From: an uncultured Selenomonas sp.
GTDB taxonomy: Bacteria > Bacillota > Negativicutes > Selenomonadales > Selenomonadaceae
Direction: 5' to 3'
DNA: 64,000 nt
NCBI GenBank assembly: GCA_905372355.1
Contig: CAJPOT010000005.1
Coordinates: 1 to 64,000, forward strand
The notes below the pieces were generated by a model. The model ran no database searches. It saw only the letters and a program-made list of their open reading frames with translations, and was not told the DNA's origin. Below, in pieces: positions 17,765 through 25,790 of the stretch; the first letter of the stretch is position 1, and each line of letters opens with the position of its first letter. The position numbers and the translations under genes were made by a program.

Positions 17765-18444
17765 AGCTGCGCGCACTCTTGACGAAGGGCGAGGAGATCC
17801 GTTTCATCTCCCATCTCGATTACGCTGCGCTCATCGAGCGGGCGATCCGCCGCGCCAAATTGCCCGTCGCCTATTCGGAGGGGTTCAACCCGCACATGAA
17901 GTTCTCGTTCGCCTCGGCGCTCGCCGTGGGCGTGACGAGCGAGGCGGAGGTCATGGACGTGGAGCTTTCGCGCCCCGTCGCGCAGCCCGAGGCGTGGGAC
18001 AGGCTCGCCGCCGCCCTGCCGCTGGGCGTGCGCCTCGGTCGTCTCGTCCCGTACGAGGGCAAGGCGAAGTCGCTGATGGCGGCGGTCGACCGCGCCGAGT
18101 ACCGCGTGCGCGTGCCCTATGCGGGCGCGGAGGAGGCGGCGCGGCGCGCTGTCGCCGCCTTCTTTGCTGCGCCCGAGGCCATCTATCGGCGCGTCCTGCC
18201 GAAGAAGACGCGCGAGGTCGATGCGAAAGCGTACCTGAAGGAAATCCGCGTCGAAAAAGAGGGCGGCGCTCTGCTGCTTTTCCTCGCTATCGCCGTCACG
18301 CCTGAGGGCAGTCTGAAGCCTGGCGAGGCGATTGGGCTTCTGGCGCACGACTTCGGTCTCGCCGTCGAGCCGAGGGAGGCCCAGATCTGCCGCACGGCGC
18401 TCCTCTCGGGCGGCAAAGACCTTTTCACCCTGATCGAATCGTAA
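17761..18444 (+). CDS. DUF2344 / TIGR03936 radical-SAM-associated protein
   Basis: 227 residues beginning KLRALLTKGEEIRFISHLDY, the family's hallmark start, followed by VAYSEGFNPHMKFSFASALAVG. In many genomes this protein is fused to or translated with the preceding radical SAM enzyme. The ATGA overlap here indicates translational coupling. It precedes rng, and a role in rRNA or tRNA metabolism has been guessed only from context. Confidence 0.88.
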   Translation: MKLRALLTKGEEIRFISHLDYAALIERAIRRAKLPVAYSEGFNPHMKFSFASALAVGVTSEAEVMDVELSRPVAQPEAWDRLAAALPLGVRLGRLVPYEGKAKSLMAAVDRAEYRVRVPYAGAEEAARRAVAAFFAAPEAIYRRVLPKKTREVDAKAYLKEIRVEKEGGALLLFLAIAVTPEGSLKPGEAIGLLAHDFGLAVEPREAQICRTALLSGGKDLFTLIES

Positions 18445-18473
18445 GACCGATACCCATCGATGGAGTTGATGTG

Positions 18474-19913
18474 ATGAAAACCATTCTTGTAAACTGCGCT
18501 CCCGAAGAGACGCGCATGGCGATCGTGGCAAACGACGAGCTTCTGGCGGTCGAGGTTGAGCGCGAGTCGCAGTCGCACCTCGTCGGCAACATCTACAAGG
18601 GACAGGTGCAGAACGTCCTGCCGGGCATGCAGGCGGCTTTCGTCGACATCGGCTGGGAGAAGAATGCGTTCCTCTACATCGGCGACGGCGTGCCGCACGA
18701 GGGCGCACAGAAAACGACGCCCGCCGCACGCATCCACATCGGCCAGCGGCTTCCCGTACAGATCACGAAGGACGCCATCGGCACGAAGGGGCCGCGTGCG
18801 ACAATGCACCTGTCGATTCCGGGCAGGAACGTCGTGCTCATGCCGACGGCCGCCTACATTGGCATCTCGCGGCGCATCGAGGGTGAGGCCGAGCGCACGC
18901 GGCTTCGGGAGATCGCCGCGCGCATCTGCCCGGCGGGCATGGGACTCATCATCCGCACGGCGGCGCACGGGCAGACGGAGGAGAGTTTCCAGGAGGATGT
19001 CGACCGCCTCGTGCGCCTCTGGCAAACCCTGCAGGCGAAGAACAAGATGGCGAAGGCGCCGGCGCTCCTCTACCGCGATGCCGACCTCATCGTGCGCCTC
19101 GTGCGCGACTCCTTCACAGAAGAGATTGATGCGCTCTACATCGATGACGCCGACGCCTGCCGTCGCGTGAAGGAACTCGTCGAATCCATCTCGCCCGAGC
19201 TTGCACAAAGAGTCCATCTCTACGAAGAGCGCGAGCCGCTCTTTCGTCGCTACGGCGTGGAGGAAGAAATCGAGCGCCTCGGCGAGCGCGAGGTCGTGCT
19301 TCCCTCGGGCGGCTCCATCGTCATCGACAAGACGGAAGCGCTGACCGCCATCGACGTGAATACGGGGCGCTACGTCGGCAAGGCGAATCTCGGCGACACG
19401 GTCTACCGCACGAACCTCGAAGCGGCGGCCGAGATCTTGAAGCAGATTCGCCTCAGGGACATCGGCGGCATCATCCTCGTCGACTTCATCGACATGGACA
19501 CGGACGAGCAGAAGGAAAAGCTCCTCACCTTTCTGCGCGACCGCGTGCGTTTCGACCGCACGAAGACGAATATCGTCGACATCACGGCGCTCGGCCTCAT
19601 CGAGATCACGCGCAAGAAGTCGCGGCAAAACTTGGAGAGCATCATCTACAGCCCGTGCCCTTACTGCCACGGCCGGGGCAGGGTCGAATCGCCCGAGACG
19701 ATCGCCATCCGAATCTGCCGTGACATCCGCCGCTTGGAGAGCAAGGCGCACGCGGGCGCATATGAGATCGAAGTGGCGAGCCGCATCGCACGCGCCGTGG
19801 AAACCGCCGAGCCGCTCGCACACCTCGCAGCCGAACTCGCGCTCCGCCTGACCGTCGTCGCCAAGGACGTCATGGCGCTCGAAAGCTACACGATCTTGCC
19901 CAAGGAAGATTGA
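18474..19913 (+). CDS. rng: Ribonuclease G/E family endoribonuclease
   Basis: 479 residues. S1 RNA-binding region at ~35-115 (GNIYKGQVQNVLPGMQAAFVDIG), then the RNase H-like/catalytic part with DVNTGRYVG and DFIDMDTDEQK, whose aspartates chelate Mg2+, and a zinc-link CPYCHGRG near residue 393. It processes rRNA precursors and turns over mRNA. The size fits RNase G, without the RNase E degradosome tail. The ATG at 18474 follows GGAG at 18462-18465; a GTG lies one codon upstream. Confidence 0.92.
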   Translation: MKTILVNCAPEETRMAIVANDELLAVEVERESQSHLVGNIYKGQVQNVLPGMQAAFVDIGWEKNAFLYIGDGVPHEGAQKTTPAARIHIGQRLPVQITKDAIGTKGPRATMHLSIPGRNVVLMPTAAYIGISRRIEGEAERTRLREIAARICPAGMGLIIRTAAHGQTEESFQEDVDRLVRLWQTLQAKNKMAKAPALLYRDADLIVRLVRDSFTEEIDALYIDDADACRRVKELVESISPELAQRVHLYEEREPLFRRYGVEEEIERLGEREVVLPSGGSIVIDKTEALTAIDVNTGRYVGKANLGDTVYRTNLEAAAEILKQIRLRDIGGIILVDFIDMDTDEQKEKLLTFLRDRVRFDRTKTNIVDITALGLIEITRKKSRQNLESIIYSPCPYCHGRGRVESPETIAIRICRDIRRLESKAHAGAYEIEVASRIARAVETAEPLAHLAAELALRLTVVAKDVMALESYTILPKED

Positions 19914-19945
19914 GGCAGACATGCATGTGATGTTGTTTCGGAAAT

Positions 19946-20076
19946 TTGACGAAAGTTTCGTCATGTCGTATAATAAGCATAGAAAAGGTGCTGCCGGCAA
20001 GCGGTCAGCCCCAAAGTTTTAGTAAAGGAATATCCCGCCTAAAGTTTGGGTGCTAGAGGCGGGGTATTCTTATTTT
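19946..20076 (+). ncRNA. Candidate ~95-nt small RNA with its own promoter and terminator
   Basis: TTGACG at 19946-19951, a 17-nt spacer and a perfect TATAAT at 19969-19974 predict a start near 19981. The RNA begins AGAAAAGGUGCUGCC; its 5' hairpin is GCUG-CCG / CGG-U-CAGC around 19989-20008. A 13-bp terminator stem, 20028-20040 with 20057-20069, is followed by a U-rich tail. A 34-codon frame starting at 19921 overlaps the promoter and is unlikely to be coding. I cannot name the family. It converges on the RNA at 20100-20313, whose 5' end is related (GGUGCUGCC...GCGGUC...CCCC). Confidence 0.65.
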
Positions 20077-20099
20077 GCTTTTAACGCAACGATGCAAAT

Positions 20100-20325
20100 C
20101 GTCACGCAGAAAACCAACGATAAAAAATCGTACAGCTCCATAAGCAACGCCCCTGCTGAGCCGTCCAAGAAGCAAGCCCGTGGGCGTAGCTGATTGGCAA
20201 ACGGCTCGTATGCGAAAACGTCCCAAGAGCGTGAGCCGAAGGCGAAGCGCGATTGGCTGACGTTGACCGCCTTTCAGGGGCAAGAATCGACCGCCTACCG
20301 TTTGGGCAGCACCATTCATATTATA
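20100..20325 (-). ncRNA. Candidate minus-strand RNA carrying repeat copy A3 (two hairpin modules)
   Basis: An extended -10 (TGC then TATAAT, plus-strand 20320-20325) predicts a transcript from about 20313 beginning GGUGCUGCC. It contains module a (20217-20264: AACGTC/GACGTT stem, then CCAATC...TCTTGG with GCG/CGC inside) and module b (20158-20207: GAGCCG/CGGCTC stem, then CCAATC...TCTTGG with AGC/GCT inside). Relative to copies A1 and A2 the helices are kept with different bases. The 3' end is uncertain; ACGAT-T-rich-ATCGT lies near 20118-20132. No plausible protein is encoded. Confidence 0.6.
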
Positions 20326-20358
20326 GCATAGGTTTGCGCTTTTGTGTGCTTTTCCCAC

Positions 20359-20494
20359 TTGCTTTTCCGCCCCATCTATGCTAAAATTCTTCACGGTGTC
20401 TATAACGCACGCGCACTGACGTCTGCCCTGTGCTCCTTTGGGAGTGGTGCAGAGGATGAGGGGCGCGGAGGAAAAAACAGGAGGTGCACCAATT
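20359..20494 (+). promoter_or_regulatory. Promoter and ~100-nt leader of rpsB-tsf
   Basis: TTGCTT at 20359-20364, 17-nt spacer, extended -10 TGC-TAAAAT at 20379-20387. The leader from about 20394 has a CTCC-TTTG-GGAG hairpin near 20432-20443. Ribosomal protein S2 autoregulates its mRNA in several phyla; I infer, but cannot show, that this leader is the S2 site. Confidence 0.6.
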
Positions 20495-21217
20495 ATGGCA
20501 GTAGTTTCTATGAAACAACTTTTGGAGGCCGGTGTCCATTTCGGACATCAGACCCGCCGTTGGAATCCGAAGATGGCGAAGTACATCTTCACGGAGAGGA
20601 ACGGCATCTACATCATTGATTTGCAGAAGACCGTGCGCAAGGTTGACGAGGCGTACAACTTCCTTCGCAGCTTGGCGGAAGAGGGCAAGAGCGTTCTCTT
20701 CGTCGGCACGAAGAAGCAGGCGCAGGACGCCGTGAAGGAAGAGGCGACGAAGGCTGAGATGTTCTATGTCAACGAGCGTTGGCTCGGCGGCATGCTGACG
20801 AACTATCAGACGATCCAGAAGCGCATCCGCCGCTTGAAGGATCTTGAGCGCATGGAAGAGGACGGCACGTTCGACGTTCTGACGAAGAAGGAAGTCCTGC
20901 AGCTGCGTCACGAGATGACGAAGCTGGAGAAGTTCCTCGGCGGCATCAAGGAGATGAACCGTCTGCCGGGAGCGCTCTTCGTCGTCGATCCGCGCAAGGA
21001 GCGCATCGCCGTCGCTGAGGCGAAGAAACTCAACATCCCCATCGTCGCAATCGTTGATACGAACTGCGATCCTGATGAGATCGACTATGTGATTCCGGGC
21101 AACGACGATGCGATCCGTGCCGTCCGCCTTTTGACGAGCGCGATGGCGAGCGCCATCGTCGAGGGTCGTCAGGGTCAGGCAGGTGCAGGCGAGGAGGCGC
21201 AAGATGGCAAAGATTGA
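20495..21217 (+). CDS. rpsB: 30S ribosomal protein S2
   Basis: 240 residues with S2 signatures [20 protein letters not shown] at residues 5-24 and [16 protein letters not shown]. Start at 20495 after CAGGAGGTG. The tail ([18 protein letters not shown]) overlaps the tsf start by 14 nt, tighter than the usual spaced rpsB-tsf pair. Confidence 0.97.
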   Translation: MAVVSMKQLLEAGVHFGHQTRRWNPKMAKYIFTERNGIYIIDLQKTVRKVDEAYNFLRSLAEEGKSVLFVGTKKQAQDAVKEEATKAEMFYVNERWLGGMLTNYQTIQKRIRRLKDLERMEEDGTFDVLTKKEVLQLRHEMTKLEKFLGGIKEMNRLPGALFVVDPRKERIAVAEAKKLNIPIVAIVDTNCDPDEIDYVIPGNDDAIRAVRLLTSAMASAIVEGRQGQAGAGEEAQDGKD

Positions 21218-22079
21218 CGCAAAGATGGTCAAGGAGCTGCGCGAGCGTACGGGCGCAGGCATGATGGATTGCAAGAAGGCGCTGACGGAGACCGACGGCG
21301 ACATGGACAAGGCGATCGACTACCTGCGCGAGAAGGGCATTGCGAAGGCTGAGAAGAAGGCCGGCCGCATCGCTTCCGAGGGTGTCGTTGCAGCCTATGT
21401 TGCGGACGATGCGAAGGTCGCGGCGCTCGTTGAGATCAACTGCGAGACGGACTTTGTCGCCGTTACGGAGAAGTTCCATGCGCTTTGCGACAAGATCGCC
21501 AAGCACATCGCAGAGACGAATCCTGCCGACCTGGACGCCTTGAATGCGAGCACGCTTGAAGGCAAGACGGTGGCGGAAATCGTCACGGAAGCTGTCGCGA
21601 GCATCGGCGAGAAGATTTCGCTGCGCCGCTTCGAGCGCTATGAGAACGCTTCGGGTCGCATTGCAAGCTACATCCACATGGGCGGCAAGATCGGCGTGCT
21701 CGTCGACCTTTCGGGCGGCACGGCGGAGATCGGCAAGGATGTCGCCATGCACATCGCAGCGTCTGCGCCGACGGCAATCGACCGCTCGGGCGTGAAGACG
21801 GAAGACCTTGAGCACGAGAAGGAAGTCCTGCGCGCGCAGGCTCTCGAAGAGGGCAAGCCCGAGAAGATCGTGGAGCGCATGGTCGAGGGTCGCATCAACA
21901 AGTTCTATCAGGAAGTGTGCCTGCTGGAGCAGCCCTTCGTCAAGGATCCTGACAAGAAAGTTCAGGAGGTTCTCGGCGATGTCAAGGTCGAGCGTTTCGT
22001 GCGCTTCGAGCTTGGCGAAGGTCTTGAGAAGAAGTCGGAAGACTTCGCGGCTGAGGTCGCTGCTCAGATCAAGGGCTAA
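21204..22079 (+). CDS. tsf: Elongation factor Ts
   Basis: 291 residues. The N-terminal UBA-like domain has [20 protein letters not shown] at residues ~6-25, and the TDFV motif lies in [13 protein letters not shown]. Exchanges GDP for GTP on EF-Tu. Its ribosome site GAGGAGG lies within the rpsB coding sequence. A terminator follows. Confidence 0.97.
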   Translation: MAKIDAKMVKELRERTGAGMMDCKKALTETDGDMDKAIDYLREKGIAKAEKKAGRIASEGVVAAYVADDAKVAALVEINCETDFVAVTEKFHALCDKIAKHIAETNPADLDALNASTLEGKTVAEIVTEAVASIGEKISLRRFERYENASGRIASYIHMGGKIGVLVDLSGGTAEIGKDVAMHIAASAPTAIDRSGVKTEDLEHEKEVLRAQALEEGKPEKIVERMVEGRINKFYQEVCLLEQPFVKDPDKKVQEVLGDVKVERFVRFELGEGLEKKSEDFAAEVAAQIKG

Positions 22080-22094
22080 GAGATTTGGAATAAG

Positions 22095-22147
22095 AAAAGC
22101 TGCTGCATGGCGATGGATGAAAAATGTTTCTGTGCGGCAGCTTTTTT
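22095..22147 (+). terminator. Terminator of rpsB-tsf
   Basis: AAAAGCTGCTGCA at 22095-22107 pairs with TGCGGCAGCTTTT ending at 22146, running into a T tract. Confidence 0.8.
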
Positions 22148-22308
22148 CCTGCCATTTTCAGGAAGTTGTCGCGAAAATGCACAACACCTTAGGAAGTTCT
22201 AACGGCAGGGCGGTTTTCTGAAAAGTGAAGAGGATTATTTCCATCTTCGTCGAATAGGGAAGAAAAGCAACGAGATGGGAAGATACTTCTGCAAGGAGGA
22301 CGTTCATT

Positions 22309-23037
22309 TTGGATATTGCCAGCTACAAGCGTGTCGTTTTGAAACTCAGCGGTGAATCTCTCGCAGGAGATCAGGGCTTCGGTATCGACCTGCCGACCGT
22401 CGACGCCATTGCGGCCGAGGTCAAGAAGGTGCGCGAGCACGGCATTGACGTTGCCGTTGTCGTCGGCGGTGGCAATATCTGGCGCGGTCTTGCGGGAAGC
22501 GACAAGGGCATGGATCGGGCGCAGGCAGATTACATGGGAATGCTCGCGACCGTCATGAACTCGCTCGCCTTGCAAAGCTCTTTGGAAAATATCGATGTCG
22601 ATACGCGCGTGCAGAGCGCCATCGAGATGCGTCAGATTGCCGAGCCGTACATTCGCCGTAAGGCTGTGCGCCATCTCGAAAAGGGACGCGTCGTGATCCT
22701 GGCGGCAGGCACGGGAAATCCGTACTTCTCGACCGACACGACCGCGGCTCTTCGTGCTGCTGAGATCGAAGCGGACGTCATCCTCATGGCGAAGAAGGGC
22801 GTCGACGGCGTCTACGATTCTGACCCGCGCAAGAATCCTGCGGCAAAGAAGTTCAGCCGCCTCGCATACATGGAGGTTCTGAATCGTGGCCTCGCTGTCA
22901 TGGACTCGACGGCGACGAGCCTCTGCATGGATAATAAGATTCCCATCGTCGTATTCAACATTGACAAGCATGAGAATATCCTCAAGGCTGCGGTCGGCGA
23001 GGATATCGGCACGATTGTAGGGGGAGAGGAAGCATGA
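22309..23037 (+). CDS. pyrH: UMP kinase
   Basis: 242 residues, amino-acid kinase fold. [14 protein letters not shown] at the N-terminus, [11 protein letters not shown], and [17 protein letters not shown], which binds UTP/phosphate. Hexameric enzyme, UMP + ATP to UDP, regulated by GTP and UTP. The start is a TTG at 22309, seven to nine bases after GCAAGGAGGAC; there is no better ATG. Overlaps frr by four bases. Confidence 0.96.
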   Translation: MDIASYKRVVLKLSGESLAGDQGFGIDLPTVDAIAAEVKKVREHGIDVAVVVGGGNIWRGLAGSDKGMDRAQADYMGMLATVMNSLALQSSLENIDVDTRVQSAIEMRQIAEPYIRRKAVRHLEKGRVVILAAGTGNPYFSTDTTAALRAAEIEADVILMAKKGVDGVYDSDPRKNPAAKKFSRLAYMEVLNRGLAVMDSTATSLCMDNKIPIVVFNIDKHENILKAAVGEDIGTIVGGEEA

Positions 23038-23591
23038 TCAAGGATATTTTCCATGCGCAGGAAGAGCGCATGAAGAAGACGCTCGAAGCGCTGCGCCGTG
23101 ATTTCGGCTCACTGCGCGCTGGACGCGCAACCCCTGCGCTTCTCGATCGCGTGATGGTCGACTACTATGGTCAGCCCACGCCCGTGAGCCAGGTCGCGGC
23201 AATCGCCGTGCCCGAGCCGCGCATGCTCATGATCACGCCTTGGGAGAAGACGATTCTGCACGACATCGAGAAGGCGATCATGAAGTCCGATCTCGGACTC
23301 ACACCGAACTCCGACGGCACGGCGGTACGGCTTTCCATTCCGCAGCTCACGCAGGAGCGTCGCACGGAACTCGTGAAGTCGCTGAACAAGAAGACGGAGG
23401 ATGCGAAGGTCGCGATCCGCAACATCCGCCGCGATGCGAACGAGCAGATGAAGAAGCTCGAAAAGGCGAAGGAAATCACCGAGGACGACGCAAAGAAGGG
23501 CCAGGACGACATGCAGAAGCTTGTCGACAAGTACATCAAGGCCGTGGAAGATGCGCGCGTCGTCAAGGAAAAGGAAATCATGGAAGTCTGA
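23034..23591 (+). CDS. frr: Ribosome recycling factor
   Basis: 185 residues. Contains [20 protein letters not shown] at ~25-44 and [17 protein letters not shown] at ~130-146, both diagnostic for RRF. Splits post-termination ribosomes with EF-G. Translationally coupled to pyrH (ATGA) and to the following small gene (TGATG). Confidence 0.97.
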   Translation: MIKDIFHAQEERMKKTLEALRRDFGSLRAGRATPALLDRVMVDYYGQPTPVSQVAAIAVPEPRMLMITPWEKTILHDIEKAIMKSDLGLTPNSDGTAVRLSIPQLTQERRTELVKSLNKKTEDAKVAIRNIRRDANEQMKKLEKAKEITEDDAKKGQDDMQKLVDKYIKAVEDARVVKEKEIMEV

Positions 23592-23818
23592 TGGAAGAAG
23601 TCGATGTTTTGGGCATTCCCTGGCAGGAGGCGAAAGAGCGTCTTGAGGCGCTCGGATTCCTCTATGATGTGGAGTGGACACGTCCCACACGAGATTTTTT
23701 TCCGATAGATGAGCAGTCTCCCTATGTCGTGCGGCAGAGGCGAGAAGGCGATAAGATAAAGCTCGTGCTTGCAGCGCGGCTGCGAAAGGAGGTGTCCTGT
23801 CATGGCTTACAAGATTAG
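23591..23818 (+). CDS. Small PASTA-like domain protein
   Basis: 75 residues. VLGIPWQEAKERLEALGFLYDV...SPYVVRQRREGDKIKLVLAAR matches the rhythm of one PASTA domain (alpha helix, then beta strands ending in VVRQ...G..V.L). PASTA domains normally repeat at the end of Ser/Thr kinases or PBPs; a free cytoplasmic single copy is unusual, and no signal peptide or membrane segment is seen. The start ATG overlaps the frr stop by one base. It overlaps the ferredoxin gene by 17 nt. Confidence 0.6.
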   Translation: MEEVDVLGIPWQEAKERLEALGFLYDVEWTRPTRDFFPIDEQSPYVVRQRREGDKIKLVLAARLRKEVSCHGLQD

Positions 23819-23972
23819 CGAAGAGTGCATTTCGTGCGGTTCGTGCGCTGGTACCTGTCCCGTCGAGGCGATCTCGGAGGGTGAGTCCCAGTACGTGATT
23901 GACCCGGAGAAGTGCATTGAGTGCGGTGCGTGTGCGGAAGGCTGTCCCGTCTCCGCGATTTCCGCGCCCTGA
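23802..23972 (+). CDS. 2[4Fe-4S] ferredoxin
   Basis: 56 residues, clostridial type. Two clusters with C-x2-C-x2-C-x3-CP: CISCGSCAGTCPVEAI and CIECGACAEGCPVSAI. Low-potential electron carrier of anaerobes. Start at 23802 after AAAGGAGGTG, inside the preceding gene. A strong shared terminator follows. Confidence 0.95.
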   Translation: MAYKISEECISCGSCAGTCPVEAISEGESQYVIDPEKCIECGACAEGCPVSAISAP

Positions 23973-23987
23973 TGCGCAGAAATGCAT

Positions 23988-24018
23988 GAAAAAACCGCTG
24001 CCTGGCAGCGGTTTTTTT
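23988..24018. terminator. Bidirectional terminator between ferredoxin gene and purF
   Basis: AAAACCGCTGCC / GGCAGCGGTTTT with A-tract on one side and T-tract on the other; serves the convergent ferredoxin and purF transcripts. Confidence 0.85.
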
Positions 24019-24042
24019 GTGCGCTTTCGAGGGAGCGCTTCC

Positions 24043-25464
24043 TTAACCTTCGCTTTCGGAGAGTTTCTTCTCGAAGCGGTCTTTGTTTGTATTCTTCGGG
24101 ATACTCGTCGGATAATCGCCGCTGAAGCAGGCGTCGCAGCATGGGATGTTGCCGGCGAGTGCGGGCAGCGATTCGATCGGCAGGTAGCCGAGGGTGTCGG
24201 CGCCGACGATCTTCGTGATTTCCTCAAGCGTGTGATGCGCGGCGACGAGGTGATCGGCAGAGTCGATGTCCGTGCCGTAATAGCAGGGATGGAGGAACGG
24301 CGGTGCGGAGATGCGCAGGTGGATTTCCTTCGCGCCCGCCTTGCGGATGAGGTCGGTGATGCGCTTGCTCGTCGTGCCGCGCACGATGGAGTCGTCGATG
24401 AGCACGACCCTTTTGCCGTAGACGGTTTCGGCGATGGGATTGAGCTTGATGCGCACCTTGTCGACACGGTTTTCCTGCCCGGGCGCGATGAAGGTGCGGC
24501 CGATGTACTTGTTCTTGATGAGCCCGATGCCGTAGGGGATGCCTGAGGCGCGGCTGTAGCCGAGTGCCGCGTCGAGTCCCGAGTCGGGCACGCCGATGAC
24601 GACGTCAGCGTCGATGGGATGCTTGGCGGCGAGGATCTCGCCAGCACGCGTCCTTGCCGCGTGGATGGAAACGCCGTCGATGATGGAGTCGGGACGTGCG
24701 AAGTAGATGTACTCGAAGACACACGATTTTCTAGGCTTCGTATGACAGTGTTCCAAGCGGCTCGTCATGCCGTTCTTCGTGAAGACGAGGATCTCGCCGG
24801 GCAGGAGGTCGCGCTCGAATTCGGCGCCGACGGCGCTCAGAGCACAGCTCTCAGAAGCGACGATCCAGGTGCCGTCGGGCATCTTGCCGTAGCAAAGCGG
24901 ACGGAAGCCCTGCGGGTCACGCACGGCGACGAGCTTGGCGCTCGACATCAGACACAGTGAATAAGCGCCTTCGAGGCGGTTCATCGTCTGACTGACCGCG
25001 TCTTCGATGGAGGGAGTCTTGAGCCGTGCCTGCGTGATGAGGTAGGCGATGATCTCTGTGTCGATCGTCGTGTGGAAGATTGCGCCCGCGAGTTCGAGCT
25101 TGTCGCGCAGGACATCGGCGTTGCTGAGGTTGCCGTTGTGTGCGAGCGCCAGCTTTCCCTTCTGGTGGTTGATGGCGAGCGGCTGACAGTTGCGGCGGCT
25201 CGTCGCTCCCGTCGTGCCGTAGCGCACATGGCCGACGGCCATCGTGCCCTCGGGGAAGCGAGAGAGGACTTCGCGCGAAAAGACGTCGTTGACGAGTCCG
25301 AGATCCTTGTGCGAGGAAAAGACGCCGTCGTCGTTCACGGTGATGCCGCAGCTCTCCTGGCCGCGGTGCTGCAGCGCGTAGAGTCCGTAATACGCCATCG
25401 CGGCGACGTTCGCCGGCTCGGGGGAAAATGCGCCGAATACGCCGCATTCTTCATGTATGCTCAT
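24043..25464 (-). CDS. purF: Amidophosphoribosyltransferase
   Basis: 473 residues. N-terminal glutamine amidotransferase with a short stretch MSIHEECGVFGAF, so the nucleophile is Cys7 after propeptide removal; C-terminal PRTase with VVIGVPDSGLDAALGYS and the PRPP loop VLIDDSIVRGTTSK. First committed step of purine synthesis. It stands alone here, outside a pur operon. Start preceded by GGAGG. Confidence 0.96.
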   Translation of the reverse strand: MSIHEECGVFGAFSPEPANVAAMAYYGLYALQHRGQESCGITVNDDGVFSSHKDLGLVNDVFSREVLSRFPEGTMAVGHVRYGTTGATSRRNCQPLAINHQKGKLALAHNGNLSNADVLRDKLELAGAIFHTTIDTEIIAYLITQARLKTPSIEDAVSQTMNRLEGAYSLCLMSSAKLVAVRDPQGFRPLCYGKMPDGTWIVASESCALSAVGAEFERDLLPGEILVFTKNGMTSRLEHCHTKPRKSCVFEYIYFARPDSIIDGVSIHAARTRAGEILAAKHPIDADVVIGVPDSGLDAALGYSRASGIPYGIGLIKNKYIGRTFIAPGQENRVDKVRIKLNPIAETVYGKRVVLIDDSIVRGTTSKRITDLIRKAGAKEIHLRISAPPFLHPCYYGTDIDSADHLVAAHHTLEEITKIVGADTLGYLPIESLPALAGNIPCCDACFSGDYPTSIPKNTNKDRFEKKLSESEG

Positions 25465-25505
25465 TCCTGTGCCTCCTGCTTGGGGGAAACTTCTTTTTCC
25501 CCTAC

Positions 25506-25534
25506 ATCGTACACCATGAGAAAAGTCATGTCAA
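25506..25534 (-). promoter_or_regulatory. Sigma-A promoter of purF
   Basis: On the minus strand TTGACA (plus 25529-25534), 17-nt spacer, TACGAT (plus 25506-25511). The leader is only about 35 nt. No PurR box is obvious. Confidence 0.7.
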
Positions 25535-25790
25535 TGGAACGACTGTATACAAAATACGCAGGAGGATGTGCATGGATGGCAGAGGATTAAAATTTCTCGT
25601 GAAGCACAATAAATGATCCTAAGGGAAGGATTTCAAAAGGTGCATGTCGAAAAAGAAAAAAGCTAGGCTATGTCTGATAGATTGGCTTTTCCTGCAAATG
25701 GGTGGGCATAGGTCCGGCAGGTTCCTATTTTAGGAAGAAGACTGCACGAAGCAGCATATCCATGAATTTAGAGCAAGGGAGATCATTGGC
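25535..25790 (+). other. Intergenic region before the second TpsB-like gene
   Basis: Holds a 14-codon frame at 25573-25617 (MDGRGLKFLVKHNK) with a perfect AGGAGG site; KFLVK recurs in the TpsB-like protein downstream (NEVKFLVKNIQ), so it could be a leader peptide or a remnant. No clear promoter or terminator is visible in the rest. Confidence 0.35.

Noticed and set aside
19921..20022. 34-codon open frame (start ATG 19921) over the small-RNA promoter
   Set aside because: It spans a strong promoter and its predicted start site, has no ribosome site, and its product is basic low-information sequence.
20341..20494. Annotation of a specific S2 riboregulator structure in the rpsB leader
   Set aside because: A leader and hairpin exist, but I cannot match them to the published S2-binding motif by eye, so I list only a promoter and leader.
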